Shown in pieces: positions 48,301 through 59,445 of a stretch of 64,000 nt of DNA. The notes under the pieces are model-generated. The model searched no databases. It was not told where the DNA came from and worked only from the letters and a program-made list of their open reading frames with translations. Position 1 is the stretch's first letter. Each line of letters begins with the position of its first letter. The position numbers were made by a program, and so were the translations under genes. Source of the stretch: Lineus longissimus (taxonomy: Eukaryota; Nemertea; Pilidiophora; Heteronemertea; Lineidae); the NCBI RefSeq assembly GCF_910592395.1, contig NC_088315.1, forward strand, positions 374,501-438,500. The letters run 5' to 3'.

Positions 48301-49577
48301 GTCTAGAGTCGAAAACCAATACTGGATAAACAGCATGCTCGATCTCATTCAGAAAAGGCTATCAGGAAAATGGAGACTTTCCTTGGTCCAAAATGGTAGT
48401 TCATGATGACTGATCGACGGACGCATTCACACCAATAAATTTTGCTCCAGCACACATTGCTGATAGATACCTTTTGAATGTGCTATTGGTCATTAGGCGG
48501 ACATACAGTTGAATGGACTTACGTTCTCCCAGGTGAATTCCATTCTTGGACGGCGGAGGCGAAACAATTTCCTGAGATCACAGCCGCTGAGTTTGCGATC
48601 ACCAAACAAGACATGAAGGTTCTCGCCTGTGTTTTGAACAACAAGCTCATCATTGAACACAATACTGAATGGGAAGACCTGCAAGGATGAAGGAGATGAA
48701 CAAAGACTCTCAATTACATATTGTCGAAGGTGTTCCTTGGACAAATTTAGGCGACAGAATTGGCAACCATTAGCCGCAGATTGGTAATGATGGTCATTAT
48801 TCTTAGCGAAAGTACAAACGGACATTTCACGTAAATGCTTCGCTGTCTCAGCGAGCCCGTTTCTTCGTATCCGATGTAACCAAAAACATTTATCTGAAAC
48901 CCGAAGGTAACCCATGCCCCATATACATGTCTTACCTTGAAGAATACTTTCAGTTCCACAGGAGAATATTCAGCGTGGTCAGTCAGCTTGACTTTGTTTA
49001 TCGCGGGAATGTATGCAGAATTATCGAAGTCTAATCGAAATACAACGTGGAAGGAACTGTCCGAGGTTTCCTCCGACAGAATTCTAACTTTGACTTCCAC
49101 ATCATAAAAAGTCTTTCCACAACACTCCAACTGGCCAATAACATAATGTGAAAATCCCACCCTTTTCGACCGATAATGCAAAATACACCCATTTGAGTCC
49201 TCTTTTTCAACAAAAAACGACGGACTCCTTAACTTCGGATAACTGAATCTCATCGTTTCATGAAGGTTGTCTATCCCATGGAGAAAGTCCCGATAGTGTC
49301 TGCCAGAAATTCGCATGATTTGGTCGTACCCGTAATGGCGAAAAAAGTCAACAAAACAGTGTCCAAAGAAGCGCATAAAGTCCTTTGCTTCTTCTTTATC
49401 TTTGAGGACATGCGCGCATGCGTCCGCTATTCGTGTCATGTATTCGTTTGGGTACTGGCAATGCGTGGTGAACTCCTTGTTGGTGATGGAGGCACGTTCT
49501 CTGACAGCCTGCCAGTTCTCATCGCCGTAAAGAAGGCGCACATAGTGCTCAACGCTTTCTAGAAGAATACCGTACAT
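39311..49577 (-). CDS. Atypical soluble guanylate cyclase, beta-like subunit (630 aa, 10 exons)
   Basis: Heme-sensor cyclase making cGMP from GTP in the cytosol. Exons: 49577-48936, 48678-48523, 48176-48007, 47025-46896, 46548-46402, 46134-45988, 45062-44900, 44633-44524, 43936-43847, 39448-39311, all in phase. H-NOX domain 1-185 has the heme ligand His106 (DNLHETM), Pro119 and the YxSxR heme-propionate motif (Tyr135-Arg139). An H-NOXA/PAS region ([25 protein letters not shown]), a coiled coil and the class III cyclase domain follow. It keeps Glu466 and Cys538 (guanine recognition), Asp470, Asn545 and Arg549, but has Tyr426 where the first metal-binding Asp is expected (FSYLIGFT). The closest match is to insect Gyc-88E/89D-type oxygen-sensing cyclases ([17 protein letters not shown]) rather than NO-sensing beta1. 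It probably needs a partner subunit. The stop TAA overlaps a good donor (CC-GTAAGT), so a further 3' exon is possible. A fibrinogen-related gene lies in its last intron. Confidence 0.93.
41815..43560 (+). CDS. Secreted fibrinogen-related protein (350 aa, 3 coding exons)
   Basis: Exons 41815-42044, 42379-42539 and 42899-43560 join in phase to 350 residues. Residues 1-22 are a signal peptide ([18 protein letters not shown]). Residues 23-130 form a polar region with two cysteines, which could link chains, and no collagen repeat. Residues 131-345 are a complete fibrinogen C-terminal domain: [10 protein letters not shown] start, [16 protein letters not shown] core, calcium site DSDND (274-278), [17 protein letters not shown] and a WHSWK end, with four cysteines (132, 160, 284, 297) for two disulfides. 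The C-terminus is strongly basic (MKIRRKRKP). Such ficolin/tachylectin-like proteins bind acetylated sugars or matrix partners, often in innate immunity. An acceptor TTCCAG lies 7 nt upstream of the ATG, so a noncoding first exon is likely. It is nested, antisense, in the last intron of the guanylate cyclase gene. Confidence 0.93.
42615..42731. repeat. 37-bp tandem repeat, just over three copies
   Basis: Units start GTGACTCTGTTCCTT and end TTGCCCGTTGTTCCTC, at 42615, 42652 and 42689, with a partial fourth from 42726. Copies are nearly identical. The array lies in intron 2 of the fibrinogen-related gene. Confidence 0.95.
44211..44216 (+). promoter_or_regulatory. Candidate polyadenylation signal of the fibrinogen-related gene
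   Basis: AATAAA is the first clear plus-strand signal after the fibrinogen-related stop codon, 650 nt downstream. If used, the 3' UTR would be antisense to guanylate cyclase exon 9. Confidence 0.35.
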
Positions 49578-49859
49578 CGTCAGTGCGGAGGTGCGGCTGT
49601 CGGCCAGACGGAGTTGCTGAAGAGACAGATGACAATATGGTATATGGGATTGTAAGAACTTCTTCTGCCTTTTATTGCTTTAATAAAAGAGAAAAAACTA
49701 AGACGAGAAATGAATGTGACATTAGTACATCCAGGGTGAATACTGTGTTCTGTGTCCTCGATGATATCTTTTCACTTTTGTATCTCTCGAAATGAATGTA
49801 CCGAAAGTTTTTTTATCATTGCACGCGACAAGTTCGAAGAAAAAAGGGATCCTACCTTT

Positions 49860-52800
49860 AACGGAATCTCCACCTAACTCCTAATACAAAGGATTTTGTT
49901 TCAAAAGGTACAATTTTCTAAATTCGAAAACTCAGGTAAATGGCTATGACAGCACAACAACAGTAACTACAAAAACGCACGTGCCTCCCAAGAAAACCTA
50001 GTTTTTATAAAAATGTAGAATACAGGCCATTAAGCCTGTCGACTAACGATTAAGCAAAGAGAAAAGAATGTATGATGCTCCCAAACATTCTCAGACTAAT
50101 AGATGATGGAAGACAGGAATAACGGACCGTTAAGAGCATCCAGAAATCATTCAATATCTCTAAAATAGATAACTACTAATTGAAATAAATTGATTTGAAA
50201 ACCTGATCACTAGTAAACCTACCTGCCTTCCTCAGAAAATCTTACCACAGCAAATTACAATTTTGAAGGGAAAAAAATCCAACAAATTGCTCACTGAGTC
50301 GATATTTCAAGATAGTCGTCCACTTTGGTGCCTACTGCTGCCAAACAAAGATGAATTTGTTTAGAAATGTTGTGCCGTTGTATTATATGCACGAACTCGC
50401 ATAAAGGTTTGGGTTAACAACGCAATCTGTATTCATTAGCATTGTCTGTAGTATCCGCTCATAAGATAGCTACGATTTCCTGAATGTCCCCATTTACTGA
50501 TGACAAGATAGGTTTTGCCTTGTAAGCGATTGTCGTTAGTGTTTGCCTCATTAGATGTACTGTTAGGTTTGGTTGAATGGATGGTCAAATGAATACGAAG
50601 GGAAGCGTTCAGTTGCAGGGCCAGGAACTGACAAACGTGACCGGGGATGTAAGTGAGGTTCACCACCGTAAGATGATGGCGATATTATGTAAAGCTGGCA
50701 TAATCAACGATGCTAATGAAGAAATGGTGACAGTAACGATGAATGAGGACGATGAACCTAATGATATTGAATGGGGTCCACGATTATACAGACGATAGAT
50801 ATACCATACATGAAGCAATGACGATGACCATGGAATGGACAGTGAAAAACTGAAACGGGGAAGTGACAAAGATGACATCAGCTGCAATTAACATTTACCT
50901 ATCGTACCTATGGTTTTACTCAGTATCGTCTTGGATGATGACGGCGATGAAGACGATACTAACGATGATGTCGATCATCTTGGTTCTGGCGTTTACGATA
51001 TAAATAGCAATAGCAGTGACGACGATCACGGAATAGTTTGGCAGAATGGATCAATGGACCGTAAGCGGACCAGAAGTATTGATTAACAGGGACACGAAGC
51101 ACATTATAAAGCTTTTTTCTAAATTAGCTTGATCTGAGACCACATCTATCATTTCGTCCATATTTATGAAAGCCCTTTGAACCCACATCGAGACACCGAA
51201 GACAGTTACCAAGGTTACCAGTAAACAATTGCCATCACTTTATAGAACTTCCCCGCTTTCGGTCAATTTCTCATCGACCTAGTCATGTCTCATTAAGTCC
51301 TCGTCTTAACTGCATTCGATCAACTTGGGGTTTAATCAGGTATAAAAACATATAGATCGAGGTCGTCAGCCAACGACCTATCTTTGACAAACAAACAACA
51401 GAGCACAACTGAAAGTCTCTTGAAGAACTTTGGTCTTGATCCTCGTCCTAAAACAAGTCCGGGATGATTGGAAGTGCCAGGAGCCGGGTTCCCGCCAGAC
51501 ATGCTAGAGCAGCCATTAAGCAAGGCCACAGTACCACAACAAGGCCGGATCCATGGCACCTGTTGACGGGTTCCCGCCAGACATGCTAGAGCAGCCATTA
51601 AGGCCACAGTACCACAACAAGGCCATGAACCATGGCACCTGTTGACATGGCAGGGCAGCTGGTAACTAAAGCAACGGTACATTTTGCTTACCTTAGAATA
51701 TCGCATCAGTCGTCCTTGAACTGAATTCTCATTGACCGCATCGTTATTCTCATAAGCCATTGTAAGTTTTAGAGCAGTCGATTTCACCAGCTGCCAGAAG
51801 TTTTACAGGGCACAGGTCATTACAATATTCTTGTAATTGGTTAACTTATAGCCACAACTCGATTTTGTCCTTCGAATATTGATATCAGTCTATAAGTTAC
51901 CCTTTGCGTGATATGGCAACCCTACTTAAGAGTGAAGTTCATGAAAACTTCATTGAGTGAGAAATCCGAATTCTGAAGTGACGCATCCATATCACATGAA
52001 TTGAATCACGGTAATATCGTCAATGAACAACGATATTAAGCCATCGCATGTTCCAACCAAACAGTCCCGGAATGAATATCCCCCTTCTCCGATCAACCTT
52101 TACCACGCTGAGTCGACTTGTTTTGATTCATAACGCAACAGCACACGAGCAAGAGATTCTATTTCAATCAGCCGACAGCAGGAAGCAGACCTCCCATCTC
52201 AGGCAAGATGAGACACACCACTGCATATCAAGGATCATTACACTTCTATCCGCAATTATATTGTCGAGAACACGAACGCTATCTCAGATCGATGAATTCT
52301 CGTAAGAACCAATTGGGTAGGAATCAACAGCTCACAATTATCTCACCATTCTTAAAAAAACATGGCAAAGCTTAGAATTTCAGAGTTACCGAAATGTCAA
52401 ACAGTTGACCAATCGTTTCTGTCTTTGAACAACACCGGATACACAAGGGACAAGAGAATTTCAGGCTCGACTCGGACCAGAAATCGTCAGCTTGAGATCA
52501 AGTGTAAAGTTGAGCTCGCCTCACCTAAGATATCTGGCATGTCATTTAGAACTTTATATGAAACCCAGACAAGAAATTCATCATTAACAACTCCAGGTTG
52601 CGTGCAAGCAAATACATGTATCTATTCCGATGAGATTCACATTATCATCAGTAGGTTCTAGATCTTTATAACATTACATGGAGGTGACTTATGAATTCAA
52701 TTTCACATATCAGGGATACCTGTGAGGCCAGCACAAGTAAGATGCATTTCTGACTGACATATTTCCTGGGTTAAAGCAACACGTCTACCCAACAGAAGAA

Positions 52801-54999
52801 TCTTGAAGTGGTAAGTACATCATCAAGAGGAATTCCAAACATTATTAGCCAAGGAGGCCATGGAGAAAGGATAGATATGCTGTCGAAAGCATACAAACTT
52901 AGACACAATTGCGTTCCTAGACATTTACGAAATTCGTTCCCTTAAGCTAGAAAATAAAGAGCTCACAAGTAGATAACAGCAACAGACTTAGTCCCAAAAG
53001 GAAATATCGTTCTTCGCGAATAGAATTAGAAAGGATTAATTCTGTTCCCAGCCACCGTGTCCCAGCAGGTTGAAAAGCAAACTGATTTTGAATGAGTCGG
53101 TAATCTTGTAGTCGCTTTATGCAGTTAAGTCAAGTTTTTTGCCAGTCTTAAAGACGCTGATGTGAATGATAGATCACATAGTCATGATATGAACAAGGAA
53201 GCCGTTATTAGTCTGGCTCATTAGGCTGATTTATGCAATATTTCCTGCATGAGTTCGATACCAAAAATCGTCACGAAAGGAATCACTAACATATCGACAT
53301 CAAATATTACTGGGAAAAAACATAGTTAGAAGATGTTTCAGGTTCACTATTTAGACACCAAAAAGTACCAAAAGAAGAATTGCCTTCAGCATTGCTCTCA
53401 GTAATGGTCACTTTCAGATATCAATGTCAAAAAAAGGATTCATCATGTACTAATAGACAACAATTTGTAATATCAATCAGAGAGCGTAAATCCTGCGTCA
53501 CCAGTTCTCTGAAAACTCAAACGCTTGATTTTATTCCATATAACTTCTGTAGGAAATTCCCGAGAAACGATTTCGATATTCAAACAGTTAGAACTTCCTG
53601 AAGCGCAGATCGTGCTTACATTGACGAAATCTGACGTATCTTGTGAACATAGTGCAAGGCCAACCCGCCATCACTTAGAGAAATAAATACCACCTTTGGC
53701 TCAAAATTAGGTTCCATCTCTAGAATATGTGACAAGTATTAATTGGTGATCTGATCATGGTCACGTGGAATTTATCAGTTACTGGGAAATGAGGAGTTCC
53801 GACCAAGACTAATGAAATCCCAGTAACCTGATTACATGCCATGGTGGTTGATATGCGGAGTCGAACTGTACCGAATTCCGGGATGCATTGTATCTGTCCC
53901 GTCGATTGCGAAGGAAACTTTGGGACGTTATTTTATACTGACACACGGGGAGGATACCAGACCCAGCGAGGAAATGAGACATATAATGATTCTATGTGGG
54001 GAAGGAGGAGCATAAAAGCTCATGCTTTCTTGCATAAGACAATAATCACTAACGAGCCTTACATCGAGTTCCGATTAACAGAAGTGACACGATCACCTAC
54101 TCGTGGGCAGGAGATGGACATATTGTGCTTGCCGGTGGGTTCTTTAATGATGGCTTTACTGCCGGGTTGTTATCAGCGACTTGTTGTTGCTCCCCTGAAT
54201 ACTTCATCGAACTCATATCAGCAGAAGTCATGAGGCTTGAACCAATCAGTGCTAATTGAGCTCCGCACATTGATAATGCATGGTGACAGCCTTTACAACT
54301 CGATTATCTGGTAATAATTGAGATCGTATCGTACATTCTCCAAACAATAGCACATTACCGGTTACATGACCATTGCCATGATTGAAACCTGTGTTACTGT
54401 CATTACACAGGTGGTAATGAGTGGCTAAAGAGGACTATTTGAACATAGTTACATATCATGATTGGTCTATAAAGTGAGATCGATTCTATCCAATGAGCGC
54501 TAACAACTAAAATGCGATAGACAGTAGTATAAAGGCTATTCTGACAGAAGTCAATATGCTGACGAGCGGCATCTTCGGACACCAGGGTCATCCTATCCAC
54601 CTCGACCTAGCATGCATCGTGCCAAGTATCGGAATAAGAACGAGTATACTCTGTCAAAAGGACGGCGGAGGGATTGTCTAGAGATACCAGGAAGGTTGTT
54701 TTTCAATAAACTTTAATGTAATTTCGATTTGGGATTAAACTATCCAATTCGCACTGTCTGAGAGGTATAGAAACACATTGAGCATGGCCAGCAAACACTG
54801 ACGTCACGAACAACACAACGAGACTATTCGACATATCCTGATCATCAGACGGAGACCATACATCTTGACATATTGCCCACATAGTTATTAGCCATGTCAC
54901 CAGAACAGAGATCACTAACTAACAGATGAGAACATAACATTATTACAAAGCCGTAAACTCATCATTTCGGGATGACTCGGATTGGCTGTCAGAATTTGG
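49860..54999. other. Gene-poor stretch upstream of the guanylate cyclase gene
   Basis: The guanylate cyclase promoter and any 5' noncoding exon should lie near its left end. Open frames at 50577-50798 and 53841-54233 show no known domain. GA/GAT-rich low-complexity DNA lies around 50690-51010. An 82-bp duplication is listed separately. Confidence 0.5.
51486..51649. repeat. 82-bp tandem duplication
   Basis: Two adjacent units begin GGGTTCCCGCCAGACATGCT (51486 and 51568) and continue with CCACAGTACCACAACAAGGCC and CCATGGCACCTGTTGAC. They differ by a few indels and substitutions. A long open frame running through on the minus strand is a by-product. Confidence 0.9.
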
Positions 55000-55064
55000 T
55001 TGGATCGGATGACCATGTGATGTCCTCACATAGCTAGAACAAATTGACGAGCTGCTCTCAATGG

Positions 55065-55215
55065 TTGGCCTCAAAAGCATCTGCCCACCTGCGCTTTAGT
55101 AGTGGTTGGTCTCAAAAGCAACTGTACATCCCTGTATGGGGAATTGTTGGCCTCAGAAACAACTCACATCGCTTTATGGACACTTGTTGGCCTCAGAAGC
55201 TACTGCTCACTCGTG
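55065..55215. repeat. Diverged 40-41-bp tandem repeat, about 3.7 copies
   Basis: Units begin TTGGCCTCARAAGC or a close variant at 55065, 55106, 55147 and 55187. The second half of each unit is considerably diverged. No gene is associated. Confidence 0.8.
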
Positions 55216-58200
55216 CACCCACAAGCCCGAGTACTATGCGTGTAGCCTGGCGATTAGACAACACTGTCCCGTTGACTGGCATGATTTCAACACCAGTCAC
55301 AGGATGGGTGTCAAAATATCCTAATGCTAATAATGACGTTTAGAAACTGACACTGGTCAAGCCAACCCCTCGAGACAGGAGATGAATGCTAAATCTCAAG
55401 ACTAATCCGATGGTCAATAACATCCCAGCAGTAAAGGTCAATGACCAGGGATACAGCGGGCTGACACAATGAGATTCAGCTTTATGAGTTGGGTTGAAGT
55501 CATGGCGTAAGACTACAATTTCAGAGAAATGTCTTTATAATGACATTCACATTGCTAGATATCCAAATGGCCATTCGGCAATCATTCTGATAGCCTATTC
55601 ACAGCAAGGTGAACAGAAGACATCATTATATGATGAGGACGACAGCTCCTTTGGCAGGCCACACTGTTGGAAATGCATTAGCGACCCTTGAGCAGCCTTG
55701 ATCGTGTTGATCAGCGACATGAAAGGAAGCCGTGCTACCTTGACAGTCAAGAGCAACGTTATACCAGTAGAGTCCTTCACCAGCTATTGTGGCAGTGTAC
55801 TTGTAACTCCGGTTCACATCGTTGAGGACGTGGACTCTAGGCACCAGATGCTGTTGGTACAGACTTGGAAAAATCCAACATGTGTCTTCCAAAATGAAGG
55901 AAGTTTGGACGAAGAATTGCTTTATGATACAGCAGTTGAAAGGTTCATTTCAGTTATGACACACAACAAAGCCAGGGAAAGGTTAAACTTGTTAAAGTTT
56001 CCAACCTTAATTCAAACACCATTCACTGTAGTCCATTTGGAAGAGGTCAAAGCAACTATAAATCGCGAGCGAAACTAAGAGAAGGGCGTCAATTACCAAG
56101 AATTTGGTAAAAGGCAGCAGCAAAACAGCAAATTAAAAGATAAATCACGAGAAAAGTATACACCGAGAATATATCATTGTCAAAGAAGTGAAAGAAATGG
56201 ACCCACCTTCGCTTCTTCCTCCGAGTCACCTTCTTTAATAGGGTACCACCTCCGACATGTACTCGCGGGACACACAAGATGCGTAGTATTCGGTCCCCTG
56301 GACATCATTGCTACCTGAGCCTCAGAACGTAAATATTGTTCCTTCATTAAGAGTCTGATGACTCCTTACGCACACACAAGTAATTGTTCTTGGCGGTGAC
56401 CGTGACCTTTAAGTGGTCGTTTGCATCCATAACCGCTGTCACCAGTCATTAAGGAGAATGATGATGGAGAGACTTCGTGTGACCTTCCTCATTTGTCAGC
56501 GGCAGTCAGATGGTGATATCCTCTCTCCATGAACGACCTGTCTTCCTCGGCCTTTACAATGAACGATGGACTTTCAACATGCTTATTGCTTTAACAGGCA
56601 TTTTACCCATTCTGTAGCTCTGTTGACGTTATTCTCGAATAATCACCTGTGCTTGGACGACGAATGACTGTTTACCCAGCATCCATGAATGTCTCGATCA
56701 GATGTTTACGGTACCGCTAGCTAGCTGCTTTCCCAGAGAAGGGATTTGCATAGACTATGCCTTAGCACGATTTACACAGTTTAAAGCTGACGAGAGAATG
56801 ACCACATAAGCCTTTAAGGTATCTTGATACATGGTCCTTCTGATATGAACATGATAAATGGCGCGTTTTACATTGTTCTCTCTCCACTTCTTGCCAAGAT
56901 AGATCACGATATAATCACCATACTACTAACCACCACGCATCCCTGGTAACCAAGCGAACTGATAACATCATAACGGCGGCTAGGACACTGAACTGCTCTC
57001 AGGTTCTGAGGCAAACAAACTCTCATTGGCGAAACACAGACAAACCAATGTCAGCCACCCCATCACTCAGTAGTCATGGCTGTCAAGAATAAGGCACTAA
57101 AGCTGATTGCATCTGTTGCACGCAATATTGATGGTTCGAGCTTCACGCCAGATTTAACCTAATGGTATGAATGGCCTTCCTTACCATTAAACAAATCAAC
57201 ACCAATGCCCGTCAATTCTTCGCTGGTTTAAGACCGACAGGAGTCAAAATGAAGGTGGAAAGAGCCGAACACACAGCTGAGCCAACGCTGATCAGTAACA
57301 TTTTCTGTTATAGTTCATTTGAACTATCACGTTATTGTAATCGATAGTTTTGTAATCGATGAGCTAAATCTATAACACCAATGTACACCAACTGTATTTA
57401 CAAAGATAGTCGCTGCATGCAGCACTTTGATAAACGACTAAAATGCAGTTTAATACGCAGTCTGCGGTCAAGGTTGATCAGTCGACAGAATAGAGTAATA
57501 AAATGGCCATCACGATGACAATGAGAACAACCCAATCCATCCGTTTCAAACGAAACTGAGAGTCACCGCCTCTGATTTTACCCTTCACCTTCCATATACG
57601 CCACGTAGAAATAGATGAATCCCATCCAAAGAATGACAGCCGCAACCACCCCACGAAGGTTACAGTATGATGCATTGTACACCTCAGATATCATCCCTGT
57701 TTTATCAGACATTGTACTCTAAATCCTACACTCAGAGCGTTTTCTACATTTTTATCCTTAGAGAACATTCATAAGGCTTTTTATTTGTCTTAGCCATTTT
57801 AAAATCGTGCACAGAAAAGGCAAATGACGTGTGTTATTCCATCCTTTTGTTAAGATTAAGATGTCCTTTTCTTCTTCGCCAGCTTCCTTTTGAAATACCC
57901 ACCTCTATTTCTCAGATTCTTTATCCTCGCCATTTACCTTTTAATCCGGCTCCGGCGTATTCGTCTGTAAAGCAGTACATGTTTAATCGTTCATCACAGC
58001 GGAAATGATGTCCAAACAGATAAAAAAGTCTAACATCTGCCTCTGTATCATAAATCTATTGAATCTACGCATTACAACCCACCATCCCTTATAATTTCAT
58101 CGCAGTGATCAACTATCATCTTCATCACCACACACATATGGAAGCTGAATGCGCTCTTCCACTAAGTAGCCAATATTCTGAATTTAATGAAAATGTTCCA

Positions 58201-59150
58201 GCCGTCAGATAAAATAATGTGGATAGCCTGGTCTGTAATCCAGATTGTCAGGTTTCAGATAAACCAATGCTTGTGTAGTCTTCCAATGAATAAGCAATCA
58301 TTGTATAAATGTGCCAGATTTAAGAGATAAAAAAGCTCACAGTCATTGATGTTTCAGTTATGCTGAATGATTGAATGTATGATTATGCACCCCTATCATG
58401 GGTCTTATTGTCTGGCCTGTATCCGGCCAGAGCACGAATCGTTGGCTAAGATGACTTTCACATCACAATCAAAACGATAAAGTTATTAAAAGTATCCAGT
58501 TAACAAGTTTGGGTCACTGACGCTAACTTGGTATTAAGTGTTATGGGCCAAGGTTTGTCAGCGTTAGTGACAACTAAACCTTGCTTTGAACAAACATGCT
58601 TAGAAGTAGAAGAGTCTGCCCTTGTCACTGTCTTTACTGGATTTTAACTCCAGCTGATAGCGTATCGCCTTCAGTATAACTGTCACTTGATTTCTTTTTG
58701 GGCAAGCTGCTTAAATCATGAGTAGAAGGATCGTGTTGGTCGGCTATCAAAGATACAAGGAAGCCAATAGATAAGTAGTTGACTGATGTTAGCATGTTGA
58801 CTCAAGATCTAGAAGTGCAGGACTGTTGCGAACAACGTTTCCTCAGATGCATGATGTCGGACTGCAAGCTTGTGGAAAGATGGAATTTGTCGTGTGTTCT
58901 TCCTTGTAATTGGCTTAGGCTTACCGGAAGGCAATGCCATATGATTACAAGTAATGTAGAATCGGCAGAGTGTTTGGTATTCAACTATCATTCTCTGCTG
59001 AACCTGAGGGAGATAAATCACAAAGATCATTAGGCACCTGCTAATCAGAAAATCAGTGAACATTAGTAAGTAAGCCATCCACCCAGCCAGTGAGGCAAGA
59101 TCTACACCCTCTAGATCTGGAGCCTCTACGCCGCAGTCCTCGAAAAATTA
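55216..59150. other. Gene-poor stretch, no gene recognised
   Basis: A 126-codon plus-strand frame (55698-56078) and an overlapping 88-codon minus-strand frame (55892-55626) are present, but neither has a recognised domain. A short minus-strand frame at 57675-57478 ends in a membrane-like segment (MDWVVLIVIVMAILLLYSVD) without other support. An imperfect 15-bp inverted repeat (GTCACTGACGCTAAC) lies near 58515-58583. Confidence 0.5.
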
Positions 59151-59158
59151 CGAGGCTG

Positions 59159-59445
59159 GTAGCAGAGCGTAGTTGCCTTCGGTTGTATGGTAGCAGAGCG
59201 TAGTTGCCTTCGGTTATATGGTAGCAGAGCGTAGTTGCCTTTGGTTGGTGGCAGAGCGTAGTTGCCTTCGGTTATATGGTAGCAGTGAGAGCGTAGTTGC
59301 CTTTGGTTATATGGTAGCAGAGCGCAGCTGTGTGTGGTTATATGGTAGCAGAGCGCAGCTGTGTGTGGTTACATGGTAGCAGAGCGCAGCTGTGTGTGGT
59401 TACATGGTAGCAGAGCGCAGCTGTGTGTGGTTATATGGTAGCAGA
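59159..59445. repeat. 31-bp minisatellite, about nine copies in two sequence classes
   Basis: The unit is GGTAGCAGAGCG followed by a variable core and GGTTATAT. The first five copies carry the core TAGTTGCCTTC (or TTT); the last four carry CAGCTGTGTGT. One internal copy is shortened and one has a 4-bp insertion. Classes are grouped, not mixed. Confidence 0.95.

Noticed and set aside
51332-51787. 151-codon minus-strand open frame
   Set aside because: It runs through the 82-bp tandem duplication and gives internally repeated, domain-free protein.
57478-57675. 65-codon minus-strand frame ending in a hydrophobic helix
   Set aside because: No start context, conservation or neighbouring exon supports it.
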